Shown in pieces: positions 27,600-36,189 of a DNA stretch of 64,000 nt. Source of the DNA: Deltaproteobacteria bacterium (GTDB lineage Bacteria > CG2-30-53-67); NCBI GenBank assembly GCA_013151235.1, contig JAADIO010000046.1, forward strand, positions 4,455 through 68,454, written 5' to 3'. The stretch's first letter is position 1, and each line of letters starts with the position of its first letter. Under the pieces are notes generated by a model, which was not told the DNA's origin, ran no database searches, and saw only the letters and a list, made by a program, of their open reading frames with translations. Position numbers and translations under genes: made by a program.

Positions 27600-28724
27600 A
27601 TGTCTATGGCTGCAAAAAAAGATTATTATGAAGTTCTGGACGTGAATTCGAATGCGACCGATGCGGAAATCAAGAAGGCCTATCGGCGCCTTGCATTAAA
27701 GTATCATCCCGACAAGAATCCGGACAACCGGGAGGCGGAGGAACGTTTCAAAGAACTGAGCGAGGCCTATGAGGTTCTTTCCGATCCGCAAAAACGGGCG
27801 ACCTACGACCAGTTTGGTCACACCATGAATGCGGAAGGCTTCGGAGGGTTCCGCACGGAGGGGTTTGGCGGTTTTGGAGATGTTTTTGGAGACATCTTTA
27901 GTGATTTTTTCGGAGGGGCGGGGGCTTCGGCCTCCCGTACACGGCGTCCGCAGCGGGGCGCAGACCTCCGGTATACTCTGGAAATTGATTTTGAACAGGC
28001 CATGACCGGTCTGGAAACGCGTATTGAAATTCCCCGGATGGAAGTCTGCGGGGAGTGCCGGGGGACGCGGAGTGAGGGAGGGCGCCCTCCTGATCCTTGC
28101 TCCACCTGTCACGGCAGTGGGCAGGTTCGTTATCAGCAGGGGTTCTTCAGTATCAGCCGAACCTGCAGTCAATGCGGCGGAGAGGGCGTGATCATTACGC
28201 GTCCCTGCCGGAAATGCCGTGGCACAGGGCAGGTTCGTGCGACACGGGAAACGACCGTCAAAATTCCCGCGGGAGTTGAGACCGGGACCCGCCTACGACT
28301 AAGTGGGGAGGGAGAGGCGGGCATCCACAACGGCCCCCGGGGGGACCTCTATGTCGTGATCCGTGTGCGGGATCATCCCTTCTTCACCCGGGAAGAATAC
28401 GATCTCCTCTGTGAGGTTCCGATCAGTTTTGTCCAGGCGGCACTGGGGGCCGAGATTGAAGTTCCCATGCTCTCCGGGAAGGAGCGGATTGAGATTGCCC
28501 CCGGCACGCAGAGCGGGACGGTGCATGTGATGAAGGGGAAGGGATTCCCGTATCTGCATGGCCGAGGCGTGGGAGATCAGCGCATTACCATTCAGGTAGA
28601 GACACCGACACATCTGAACACGAAACAGCGTGAGCTTCTGGAAGAATTTGCACGAATCAGCGGAGAGGATGTACACCCCATCAGCCGGAGTTTTTTGGAA
28701 AAGGTGAAGTCTCTTTTCGGGTAA
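27600..28724 (+). CDS. dnaJ: Co-chaperone DnaJ (Hsp40)
   Basis: Delivers clients to DnaK and stimulates its ATPase. The 374-residue product is a full type I J-protein: J domain with HPD at 36-38, a G/F-rich linker (about 75-125, [15 protein letters not shown]), four CxxCxG zinc-finger repeats ([32 protein letters not shown], about 145-210), and the C-terminal beta domains. ATG 27600 or 27606 could both start it. It is separated from dnaK by 54 nt. Confidence 0.96.
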   Translation: MSMAAKKDYYEVLDVNSNATDAEIKKAYRRLALKYHPDKNPDNREAEERFKELSEAYEVLSDPQKRATYDQFGHTMNAEGFGGFRTEGFGGFGDVFGDIFSDFFGGAGASASRTRRPQRGADLRYTLEIDFEQAMTGLETRIEIPRMEVCGECRGTRSEGGRPPDPCSTCHGSGQVRYQQGFFSISRTCSQCGGEGVIITRPCRKCRGTGQVRATRETTVKIPAGVETGTRLRLSGEGEAGIHNGPRGDLYVVIRVRDHPFFTREEYDLLCEVPISFVQAALGAEIEVPMLSGKERIEIAPGTQSGTVHVMKGKGFPYLHGRGVGDQRITIQVETPTHLNTKQRELLEEFARISGEDVHPISRSFLEKVKSLFG

Positions 28725-28853
28725 TCTCTTCTGCTGGACTCTTCTCCCGTTCCCTTGTCTTCCGGGTTACTGTTCATGATTCCAGAGCGGTCATCCCTCT
28801 CCGGGGGTGGGGTGCGGAGAGCCGGTGCGAGGTGTGAGATCGGACATCCGTCT

Positions 28854-29615
28854 GTGCGATATTTTTTTGTAAAACCGGATGATGTGACGGCATCAGGGTT
28901 GGTGTTGCAGCAGGAGGTCGCTCACTATCTTCGTCATGTTCTGCGTAAGCGTCCGGGAGATCTCCTTCACGTTTCGGATGGTGTTGTCGCAGTCTACCGT
29001 GTCGTCATCGAGGGGTTCACAAAAGAGGAAGTCCGCTGCCGAATCAAGGAGCAATCCCCTCTTCCTGATCCGCCGTCCCCCCGAATACAGCTTCTCACGT
29101 CGTTGCCCAAGGGGAATCGAATGGACTGGCTGGTGCAGAAATCAACCGAGGTCGGCGTTGCGGAGATCAAGCCGGTGTCCATGAAGCGTTCGGTCCGGGA
29201 AATCACTTCGAAAAAGTTGGATCACTGGATGCGCCGATGGGCAAAGATCGCCGGAGCGGCCGCCGGTCAATCTGGTCGTGCGGAAGTTCCGGTATTGCAT
29301 GCCCCGCGGCCCTTTTCGGAGGTTTTGTCTTCTCTGAAAGATGTTTCCCTGAAGTTCTTTGCGGATCCGGAAGAGGGGAGGACCTTCTATGACCGGTTCA
29401 CCCGTATGCCGTTGCCCCGAAGGATCGCCATTGTTGTGGGCCCGGAAGGGGGGATGACGAATGAGGAAAAGGAACTCCTTCAGCAAAATGGTTTTGCATC
29501 CCTTACGCTCGGTCATACAATCCTCCGGGTCGAAACGGCAGGTATCCTGGCCGTCGCCCTGGCCCGATACGAGTGGCAGCGGAGAGAGCCGTCCCGGGGA
29601 AAATTGTCATTATGA
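28854..29615 (+). CDS. rsmE: 16S rRNA (uracil1498-N3)-methyltransferase
   Basis: Methylates U1498 of 16S rRNA using SAM. The 253-residue SPOUT-fold product has an N-terminal PUA-like domain (VRYFFVKPDD... HYLRHVLRKRPGD) and the knot motifs VVGPEGGMTNEEKELL and LGHTILRVETAGILAVAL. GTG 28854 gives the normal RsmE N-terminus; ATG 28776 would add 26 low-complexity residues. The gene overlaps the next by 4 nt. It lies behind dnaJ, a frequent neighbour. Confidence 0.92.
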   Translation: MRYFFVKPDDVTASGLVLQQEVAHYLRHVLRKRPGDLLHVSDGVVAVYRVVIEGFTKEEVRCRIKEQSPLPDPPSPRIQLLTSLPKGNRMDWLVQKSTEVGVAEIKPVSMKRSVREITSKKLDHWMRRWAKIAGAAAGQSGRAEVPVLHAPRPFSEVLSSLKDVSLKFFADPEEGRTFYDRFTRMPLPRRIAIVVGPEGGMTNEEKELLQQNGFASLTLGHTILRVETAGILAVALARYEWQRREPSRGKLSL

Positions 29616-30790
29616 AATATTTTTCTTTCAAGGTCCTCTACATCAGTGTTTTTGCTCCGTCGATTCTCTATCTCCTGACCTTGCCTTATCTTGAGCACTT
29701 CCTTCAGCAGGCCCTGACCCGGGAGATCCGGAAGAACATGATCCGTCATGAACTTACTCTTATGGAAGGGAAAACCAGTCTTTACGAGGAAGTGAACCGC
29801 AACGTTTCCGAGACGCTGAAGAAGAGCTATGCAATCCGTGCCGGGCTGGAGGTTCGGGTACGGATCGTGGATGAAAATGATAACGTAATTTATCCTTATT
29901 ATGAGTATCTCCTGTTTACGTTACATGTGCAGAAGGAAAAGGGTGTTGGTACGGCCGGTGCCCTGTTTGATGCCAAAGGTTTTGCCCGGCGCAGGGAGCC
30001 GTCCGAGGTGGAAGATTTTCTCCAGGCTTTCTCTGATTATTTCCGGGGGATGACGGTAACGGTCTCCGCGAAGATCCCCGTGACTTCCTGGATCGGGAGC
30101 GGAACGCTGCTCCTTTACATTGCCTTGACATTGTTCCTTCTCTCTCTTTATTATCGGCGTACCTCCGCCCGGGAAGAAAAGCGGCTTCGGGAAATTACCG
30201 AGAGCCTGGAAGCGGAGAAACGAACGGCATCGCAGATCGAGTCGGAACTGCATGTCGCCCGGAATCGCTTACAGGAGATCCAGTCGCAGGAAGAGGAATG
30301 GCTGAAAGAGGTCGAACGTCTCGAAGGAGAAAAACATTCCCTGGAGGATGAACTTCTGGATACACTTGAGCAGACGGAAGAGCAGAAAGAGATCATTGGG
30401 GAACTGAAGAATCAGGTAATTAAGAAGGCAGGGAAAAAGTCCAAAGGCGTTAAAGAGGAAGAGGCGCTTTCCAGCCGGTTTTCGAAACTCTATAGAAATC
30501 TGGAGTTTGATCGGAAAGCGTTGGAAGACCTGGTGCGGCTTGGAAGCAAAGACCGGCAGTTACAGGCCGAGGAGATTTTGAAACGGCTCAATGACAAGGA
30601 TCCGAGTCTGAAAGTTCGCAGAAAAATTGCCGGGATAGAGAAGTGTGACGCCTATGAACTCGGGTTTGGTTCTTCCGGACGGATCTATTATCTTGCCGCC
30701 CGGAACGGAAAATACCGTATCCTCCGTATCGGGACCAAGACCAGTCAGAGCAAGGATCTGGCCTATCTCCAGGGAATGCGGAAATCGTAA
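29612..30790 (+). CDS. Membrane coiled-coil protein of unknown function
   Basis: Not recognised as a named family. The 392-residue product has a membrane helix at about 5-25, an extracytoplasmic domain (about 30-150), a second membrane helix (about 155-175, TLLLYIALTLFLLSLYY), a long charged coiled coil (about 180-285, cytoplasmic) and a compact C-terminal domain (about 330-392: GFGSSGRIYYLAARNGKYRILRIGT). The tail pattern GRIYY...YRILRIG resembles the beta-hairpin of RelE/ParE-like folds, but catalytic residues cannot be judged. Two membrane helices around a sensor-size domain suggest a signalling or tethering role. It is coupled to rsmE by an ATGA overlap. Confidence 0.7.
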   Translation: MKYFSFKVLYISVFAPSILYLLTLPYLEHFLQQALTREIRKNMIRHELTLMEGKTSLYEEVNRNVSETLKKSYAIRAGLEVRVRIVDENDNVIYPYYEYLLFTLHVQKEKGVGTAGALFDAKGFARRREPSEVEDFLQAFSDYFRGMTVTVSAKIPVTSWIGSGTLLLYIALTLFLLSLYYRRTSAREEKRLREITESLEAEKRTASQIESELHVARNRLQEIQSQEEEWLKEVERLEGEKHSLEDELLDTLEQTEEQKEIIGELKNQVIKKAGKKSKGVKEEEALSSRFSKLYRNLEFDRKALEDLVRLGSKDRQLQAEEILKRLNDKDPSLKVRRKIAGIEKCDAYELGFGSSGRIYYLAARNGKYRILRIGTKTSQSKDLAYLQGMRKS

Positions 30791-30794
30791 CCGA

Positions 30795-32179
30795 TCAGGG
30801 CCGCTCAGTCGATGATTCGGTCACCTCCCGGATGGCCGATTTGGTGACGGCCACGGTTTCCATGATCTCGTCCGGGGTGATGCAGAGCGGCGGCATGAGG
30901 ACGATCACATCTCCCAGCGGACGGATCATCAATCCCCTCTTTCGGGCGGCCAGGATCACCCGGTGTCCGATCCTCTCTCCGGGAGGATAGGGTGCCTTCG
31001 TGGCCCGGTCCCGCACCAGTTCGATTCCAACCATGAACCCTTTTCTTCGAATCTCACCCACGTGAAGACAGGTCGTTAACTTTTCCAGTTCTTCCGCCAG
31101 TAAACGGATCTTTCCCTGAAGTTTTTCCAGGATTTTTTCCGTATTGAAAATGTCAAGATTCGCCAAGGCGGCGGCACAGGCCAGCGGGTTTCCGGTATAG
31201 GTGTGTCCGTGAAAAAAGGTCTTGAATTCTTCGTAGCGGCCGAGAAAGGCATCGTAGATCTCTTGGGAGCCAGGGTGGCAGCGAGAGGAAGTACCCCGCC
31301 GGTAATCCCCTTGGCCATGCAGAGAAGGTCCGGTTCGACCTCCTCCTGTTCACAGGCGAAGAGGGTCCCGGTCCTTCCGAAGCCGGTGGCCACTTCGTCG
31401 GTGATCATCAGGATGTTGAAACGATCACAGATTTCCCGGACACGTTTCAGATAACCCGTCGGTGCCGTGATCATCCCTGCGGCGCCCTGCACCAGCGGTT
31501 CGATGATCAACGCTGCGATTTTCTCCTGCTCCCGTGAGACCTGTTCTTCAAGTTGGTCGGCGCAGGCCAGTCGACAGGAAGGAAACTCCCGTTCTAGTGG
31601 GCAGCGGTAGCAGTACGGAGAGGGAGCGAAGGAGCAGGAAAAAAGGAGAGGACGAAAAATCTCATGAAAGAGCGAGATCCCTCCGACACTGACCGAACCG
31701 AGGGTGTCTCCATGATAGGAGTTGGTGAGCGCCATGAATCGTGTTTTTCGGTTTTCCTTCCCTTCCGTATGCCGGAAATACTGGAAGGCCATCTTCAGGG
31801 CGATCTCCACGGCGGTGGAACCGCTGTCTGAATAAAAAACCTTCTTCAGGGAGCTTGGCGTGATGGCCACCAGTCGTTCCGCCAGCTCGATGGCGGGGAC
31901 ATTGGACAGACCGAGCAAGGTGGAGTGAGAGACCCGGTCGATCTGTGCCTTGACGGCTTCATCAATCTCTTTTTTACGGTGTCCATGCACATTGACCCAG
32001 AGGGAGGAAACCCCGTCGATATATCGGTGCCCTTCGATATCGATCAGGACGGCCCCCTCTGCGCGGTCGATAATGACCGGTTCCTCCTCGGCATATTCCT
32101 GCATCTGGGTAAACGGATGCCAGAGAAATTTCCGGTCCTTGTCTTTTAATTGTGCGAAGGTGTCTTGTTGCGGATTCAT
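30795..32179 (-). CDS. bioA: Adenosylmethionine-8-amino-7-oxononanoate aminotransferase (interrupted by a 1-nt frameshift)
   Basis: PLP enzyme making 7,8-diaminopelargonate in biotin synthesis, with SAM as amino donor. The N-terminal part (32179 down to about 31266) is standard BioA: LWHPFTQM, SDSGSTAVEIALKMA, NSYHGDTLGSVSVGG, DEVATGFGRTG and MAKGITGG with the PLP lysine. Just after LPLAATLAPK the frame breaks at about 31262-31265. In the next frame the expected sequence continues: EIYDAFLGRYEEFKTFFHGHTYTGNPLA and then LDIFNTEKILEKLQGK to the stop near 30795. One extra base in the coding-strand CCCAAGAG run (CCCAAxGAG) rejoins them, giving about 461 residues. As with trpB, the rest is undamaged. 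Confidence 0.9.
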
Positions 32180-32322
32180 TCAGTTTCTCCCGGTGCGGAA
32201 AGATGCCGGTGAGGGAAAGGGCATCCGTCGATGATGATCATATTGATGATACAAGATCTCTATGATAAAATGAAACAAGCAGAAGAGCAATAGTGAAGTG
32301 ATCAACTTCCGGAGCAAAGGTG

Positions 32323-32877
32323 ATGGCAAAGACGAATCCGGTACCCGGGATGAAGAGGTTCTTTCGGAAACTAACCCTCCGCTGTTTTAATGAACTGCTG
32401 ATTAAAAACCGGATTGCCGTCGACTATCTTTCGAGTCTCCTCGCCCGTTTCGCCGGGACCGACGAGCTCTACAAGATCCGGAATGTTGCGGGCAAGAAAC
32501 TGGAATATCTGATCGACTTCATGATGGAAATACAGGACACCCGGGACTTGTCGACGGAGCGGTTCAGTCCCTTCCGGGAAAGAGAGATCAAGCAGCATAT
32601 CGGAGACTACACCCTTTTCATGACGGGAATCTTCCGGGATTTTGTGACCCACCGTTCCGCCATGACGTATTTTACCAGTCAGGGGAAACTCTCCTACGCC
32701 TCCGTTTCCGATTTCGACCGGATTGCGGACCGGGAGGAGTCGGACATCTTTAAAGATCTTTCCATGAGTTTTGAAGATTACGCCTTTGTCCTCGACTACA
32801 TGAAAAAGGTTCACTTCAAGGATGCACAGGTTCTGGGTCCTTACCGGGCTGGTCTCCAACGGCTGGATGAGTGGTAG
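32323..32877 (+). CDS. Conserved hypothetical protein
   Basis: A 184-residue soluble, largely helical protein that I cannot assign. It is basic at the N-terminus (VPGMKRFFRKLTLRCFNELLIKNRIAVDYLSSLLARF) and has a conserved-looking middle (LSTERFSPFREREIKQHIGDYTLFMTGIFRDFVTH) that may form helical hairpins. No membrane segments or metal motif are present. ATG 32323 follows GGAG (32311-32314); GTG 32320 is an alternative. It is divergent from bioA and ends at a bidirectional terminator. Confidence 0.75.
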   Translation: MAKTNPVPGMKRFFRKLTLRCFNELLIKNRIAVDYLSSLLARFAGTDELYKIRNVAGKKLEYLIDFMMEIQDTRDLSTERFSPFREREIKQHIGDYTLFMTGIFRDFVTHRSAMTYFTSQGKLSYASVSDFDRIADREESDIFKDLSMSFEDYAFVLDYMKKVHFKDAQVLGPYRAGLQRLDEW

Positions 32878-32894
32878 GAAAAATCGGAAAAATT

Positions 32895-32928
32895 AAAAAG
32901 CCCCGCCTTCAAGGCGGGGCTTTTTTTT
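32895..32928. terminator. Bidirectional rho-independent terminator
   Basis: AAAAAGCCCCGCC, a 5-nt TTCAA loop, then GGCGGGGCTTTTTTTT. It lies between two convergent genes (the hypothetical ending at 32877 and the lipoprotein gene ending at 32941) and has A/T tracts on both sides, so it can stop transcription from either. Confidence 0.93.
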
Positions 32929-32940
32929 GTGGAATGGGCG

Positions 32941-34029
32941 CTATTGCAGACAGGTATCCGGTACATCATCACAAGTAGCGTAGTGCTTGGTTTCGTCCTT
33001 GAAAGTGATGTTCACCCCGGGGTTCAAAGCGGTGATTGTGACTGTTGTATTGCTGCCTTGTACGGAAAACTCCCCTCCAAAAGGGCAAGTGCTGAAGGTC
33101 TCCGGCATTGCGATCGGCTTGATGGTCGTGATTTTTACCCATCCATCCATGCAGGTGGTGCGTACCAGTCCATCCAGGGTTGTGGAACAATAATATCCGT
33201 AATGCGCATCATATTTTTTGTCAATGTGCAGCGAGAAATTGTTAAAGGCAATGCTTGCATTCTCACCGTCAATTGTGCCGGATATGCTTCCGTTCAGGAG
33301 CGCGTCCATCTGGGGAATGTCAACTTCAGAAGAACCGGCATTCACAACGAGATTTGAAATGTCGATGGTGAAATGATCGAACTCTGCCGTCAGTGTTTCC
33401 GCTGGGTCGTCAATGGTCCCATTCATGGTGATGCTCATGGAGGAGGGCGTCCCTGCCAGAAGATCGCAGGATCTACCGGGGAAGGAGACACTCATTGTCC
33501 CGTCAATGGTTACACCCATCTCCGTGCAATTGTTGGATGTGATCTCCATCGTAACATCGCTCATCTGACTGCATTCCGTCACCGAGCCCATGGGAGGTCC
33601 AATCCATTGCATGGAAATACTTTCTTTTCCTCCTGAAGCACAAGGGCTGTTTTCCTCGGAATATGAACTCAGTGCCGATACGCTGCCTTGTTCCATTTTA
33701 TTTGCAACTCGATGGATCAGGGTTTGGAGATTCCCCAACAGATCCTGCCGACGATCCGTAGAAAGTGACCCGGCTGTACTGGATGAAGTCGAGTCCCCCG
33801 CGTTGACTACCTCTCCGATCAAGGGAAGTGCAGACAGGACCTCTGCCGGTTCGGCCGAGTTATTCTGAGTTAACGTTGCATTTGCCTGCGGTGAGGTATT
33901 CTCTGTAAATGTGGTGCCACTACTTCCTCCCCCTCCACCACCTCCTCCACAACCACCCTGAATAAAAGGTAAAAAAGCGAAAACGATCAGTAAGATAAGA
34001 CATGACGAAAAAAATCTTTGCTTCATCAT
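32941..34029 (-). CDS. Predicted lipoprotein with poly-glycine tether
   Basis: Unknown function. The 362-residue product has a signal peptide (about 1-26) ending in QGGC, a weak lipobox, and an unbroken run of eight glycines after the cysteine, followed by a Ser/Thr/Asn-rich linker and a beta-rich body. Cysteines occur in scattered pairs (NSPCASGG, TECSQM, NNCTEM, SCDLL, YCSTT, TTCMD, STCPF, ATCDD, DTCLQ), suggesting disulfides in an extracytoplasmic protein. AGGAGGGATGA precedes the ATG pair. The base composition is visibly AT-richer than the neighbouring genes. Probably surface or periplasmic. Confidence 0.75.
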   Translation of the reverse strand: MMKQRFFSSCLILLIVFAFLPFIQGGCGGGGGGGGSSGTTFTENTSPQANATLTQNNSAEPAEVLSALPLIGEVVNAGDSTSSSTAGSLSTDRRQDLLGNLQTLIHRVANKMEQGSVSALSSYSEENSPCASGGKESISMQWIGPPMGSVTECSQMSDVTMEITSNNCTEMGVTIDGTMSVSFPGRSCDLLAGTPSSMSITMNGTIDDPAETLTAEFDHFTIDISNLVVNAGSSEVDIPQMDALLNGSISGTIDGENASIAFNNFSLHIDKKYDAHYGYYCSTTLDGLVRTTCMDGWVKITTIKPIAMPETFSTCPFGGEFSVQGSNTTVTITALNPGVNITFKDETKHYATCDDVPDTCLQ

Positions 34030-34068
34030 TCATCCCTCCTAAATTAGCATAGAATAAATATGGGGTTG

Positions 34069-34096
34069 ATTATATCCAATAAATGCGATTTGTCAA
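34069..34096 (-). promoter_or_regulatory. Near-consensus sigma70 promoter of the lipoprotein gene
   Basis: On the minus strand TTGACA (34096-34091), a 16-nt spacer and TATAAT (34074-34069): both hexamers match the consensus exactly. It is 39 nt upstream of the lipoprotein start and is the strongest promoter match in the window. Confidence 0.75.
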
Positions 34097-34217
34097 ATGT
34101 TGACATTTTGGAGTTGTATTTGTGGCATTATGAGGTGATTGCTCTTGGATCAAATTACGGAAAGCCGAATAAGAATTCTTTGAAAAATCCTTCGTACGAT
34201 CCGGTTTCTTTTTTCCG

Positions 34218-34260
34218 AACCATGAACGGAATCCGGAAAACGACTTTTTACGACACCATC
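34218..34260. repeat. Truncated MITE-like copy C (43 bp)
   Basis: AACCATGAACGG through ACGACACCATC matches one end of the 47182-47336 element, with the terminal GACTTTTTACGACACCATC differing from the terminal repeat at 2 of 19 positions. The other end of the element is missing. It lies in the 424-nt gap between the lipoprotein gene and pckA; apart from the two promoters nothing else is recognisable there. Confidence 0.7.
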
Positions 34261-34285
34261 AAAAGTGGGGTTCTGACTTTTCATA

Positions 34286-34315
34286 TAGACAGGAAGAATC
34301 TGAATATGGTATAAA
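34286..34315 (+). promoter_or_regulatory. Candidate pckA promoter
   Basis: TAGACA (34286-34291, 5 of 6 to consensus), an 18-nt spacer, TATAAA (34310-34315), about 140 nt upstream of pckA. Recognised by consensus only. Confidence 0.4.
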
Positions 34316-34453
34316 ACAAATCTTACACTAATTTATGCAGGAATGCAGCGACCTGATTCATCCTTGCCGTTCGGTACAAATCGCGGGCTTGTATCTTTCC
34401 GGGAGACTCCGAAACAACCGGAAACCAGGAACCATACACTGGAAGGAGTTGCT

Positions 34454-36067
34454 ATGCAGATTCAACAGACAATCAATAAAAAGGTTGGTCTCGACCACCA
34501 CGGGATCAAGAATGTCGGGAATGTCTACTGGAACCTGACAACGGGCGCCCTCTATGAGGAGGTGGTGCGCCGACGGGAAGGAGTGATTCTTCATCGCGGG
34601 CCGATTGCCGTCAAAACGGGCCATTTTACCGGACGTGCGGCGGATGAAAAATTCATCGTCCGGGAACCCTCCAGTGAGAATCACGTCTGGTGGGGGAAGG
34701 TGAACCGCCCGATTGAAGAGGATAAGGTGGATGCACTGTTTCATCGTCTTCTGGCCTATATGCAGGGGAAGGACCTCTATGTGCAGGATTGTTTCGCCGG
34801 CGCGGACCCGAAGTACAAGGTTCCGATCCGGATCATTACGGAGACGGCCTGGCACAATCTCTTTGCCCGGAATATGTTCATCCAGATCAACGAGAAAGAA
34901 GACCTCGAAAATCATGTGCCGGAGTGTACCATTCTGAATGTTCCTCATTTCCATGCCAACCCGGAACTGGACGGCACAAACTCCGAGGCCTTCATCATTG
35001 TCAATTTCGGAAAGAAGCTGATTCTCATCGGCGGAACCAGCTACGCCGGGGAGATCAAGAAGTCGGTCTTTACGATCCTGAATTATTTTCTTCCGAGAGA
35101 AGAGAAGGTCCTTCCGATGCACTGCTCGGCCAACGTGGGAAAGGATGAAGATGTGGCCATCTTTTTCGGATTGTCCGGAACGGGCAAAACCACACTTTCC
35201 GCCGATCCGGAACGGCGCCTGATCGGTGATGACGAGCATGGCTGGAGCGACCGGGGGGTCTTTAATTTCGAGGGGGGCTGCTACGCCAAGGTGATCCGGC
35301 TCTCCGAGGAGGCGGAACCGCAGATCTACCGCTGTACCCGGCGGTTCGGAACGATCCTGGAGAACGTTGCCGTCGATTCGGAGACGCGGCGGGTCGACCT
35401 TGATGACGCGACCTTTACCGAGAATACCCGGGCGGCTTATCATATCTCGGCCATTAAGGATTCCGTCCTTTCCGGTGTTGGAGATCATCCGAAAAATATT
35501 CTCATGCTGACCTGTGATGCCTTCGGGGTCATGCCGCCCGTGGCACGCCTGACACCGGAACAGGCTATGTATCATTTTCTGTCCGGTTATACCGCCAAGG
35601 TCGGCGGTACCGAGAAGGGGATGGGGAACGAACCGCAGGCAACCTTCAGTACCTGTTTCGGTGCTCCCTTCATGGCGCTTCCCCCCAGTGTCTATGCAAT
35701 CATGCTGGGAGAAAAGGTCCGGAAGTACAACGTTGATTGCTGGCTGGTGAATACCGGCTGGACCGGAGGACCCTACGGGGTGGGAAAACGGATGAATATC
35801 GGCCACACCCGTGCCATTGTCCGGGCGATCATTAACGGACGGCTCAGGGAAGCGGAAACGGAGAAAGATCTTCATTTCGGGCTCCATGTTCCTCTCGCCT
35901 GTCCGGACGTCCCGCAGGAAATTCTTCATGCAAGAAATACCTGGGAAGACCCTTCCGCCTATGACAAAAAAGCCGCCGAACTGGCCGGCCTTTTTCGGAA
36001 GAACTTTGAAAAATATGCAGAGGATGTCTCGGAGGACGTTCTCCGTTCCGGACCGAAAGCGGGTTAG
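34454..36067 (+). CDS. pckA: Phosphoenolpyruvate carboxykinase (ATP-dependent)
   Basis: Interconverts oxaloacetate and PEP with ATP/ADP, for gluconeogenesis or anaplerosis. The 537-residue product has the kinase P-loop GLSGTGKTT near residue 240, the metal/nucleotide segment GDDEHGWSDRGVFNFEGGCYAK and the conserved MHCSANVG, typical of ATP-type PEPCK. ATG 34454 lies behind GGAAGGAG (34441-34448); an in-frame ATG at 34343 would add 37 atypical residues. It is monocistronic or lightly linked to the next gene 122 nt away. Confidence 0.96.
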   Translation: MQIQQTINKKVGLDHHGIKNVGNVYWNLTTGALYEEVVRRREGVILHRGPIAVKTGHFTGRAADEKFIVREPSSENHVWWGKVNRPIEEDKVDALFHRLLAYMQGKDLYVQDCFAGADPKYKVPIRIITETAWHNLFARNMFIQINEKEDLENHVPECTILNVPHFHANPELDGTNSEAFIIVNFGKKLILIGGTSYAGEIKKSVFTILNYFLPREEKVLPMHCSANVGKDEDVAIFFGLSGTGKTTLSADPERRLIGDDEHGWSDRGVFNFEGGCYAKVIRLSEEAEPQIYRCTRRFGTILENVAVDSETRRVDLDDATFTENTRAAYHISAIKDSVLSGVGDHPKNILMLTCDAFGVMPPVARLTPEQAMYHFLSGYTAKVGGTEKGMGNEPQATFSTCFGAPFMALPPSVYAIMLGEKVRKYNVDCWLVNTGWTGGPYGVGKRMNIGHTRAIVRAIINGRLREAETEKDLHFGLHVPLACPDVPQEILHARNTWEDPSAYDKKAAELAGLFRKNFEKYAEDVSEDVLRSGPKAG

Positions 36068-36189
36068 CGGCCTTCCCTGTGCCTGAAGGATTGCCCCGGT
36101 AGCTGAGCGTTATCTGCAACGAGTTATGCGGCATCGCTGGGAAATCACCCGGCGGTACTGTGCCGCCTCTTACGGAATCGATTCCGTCC

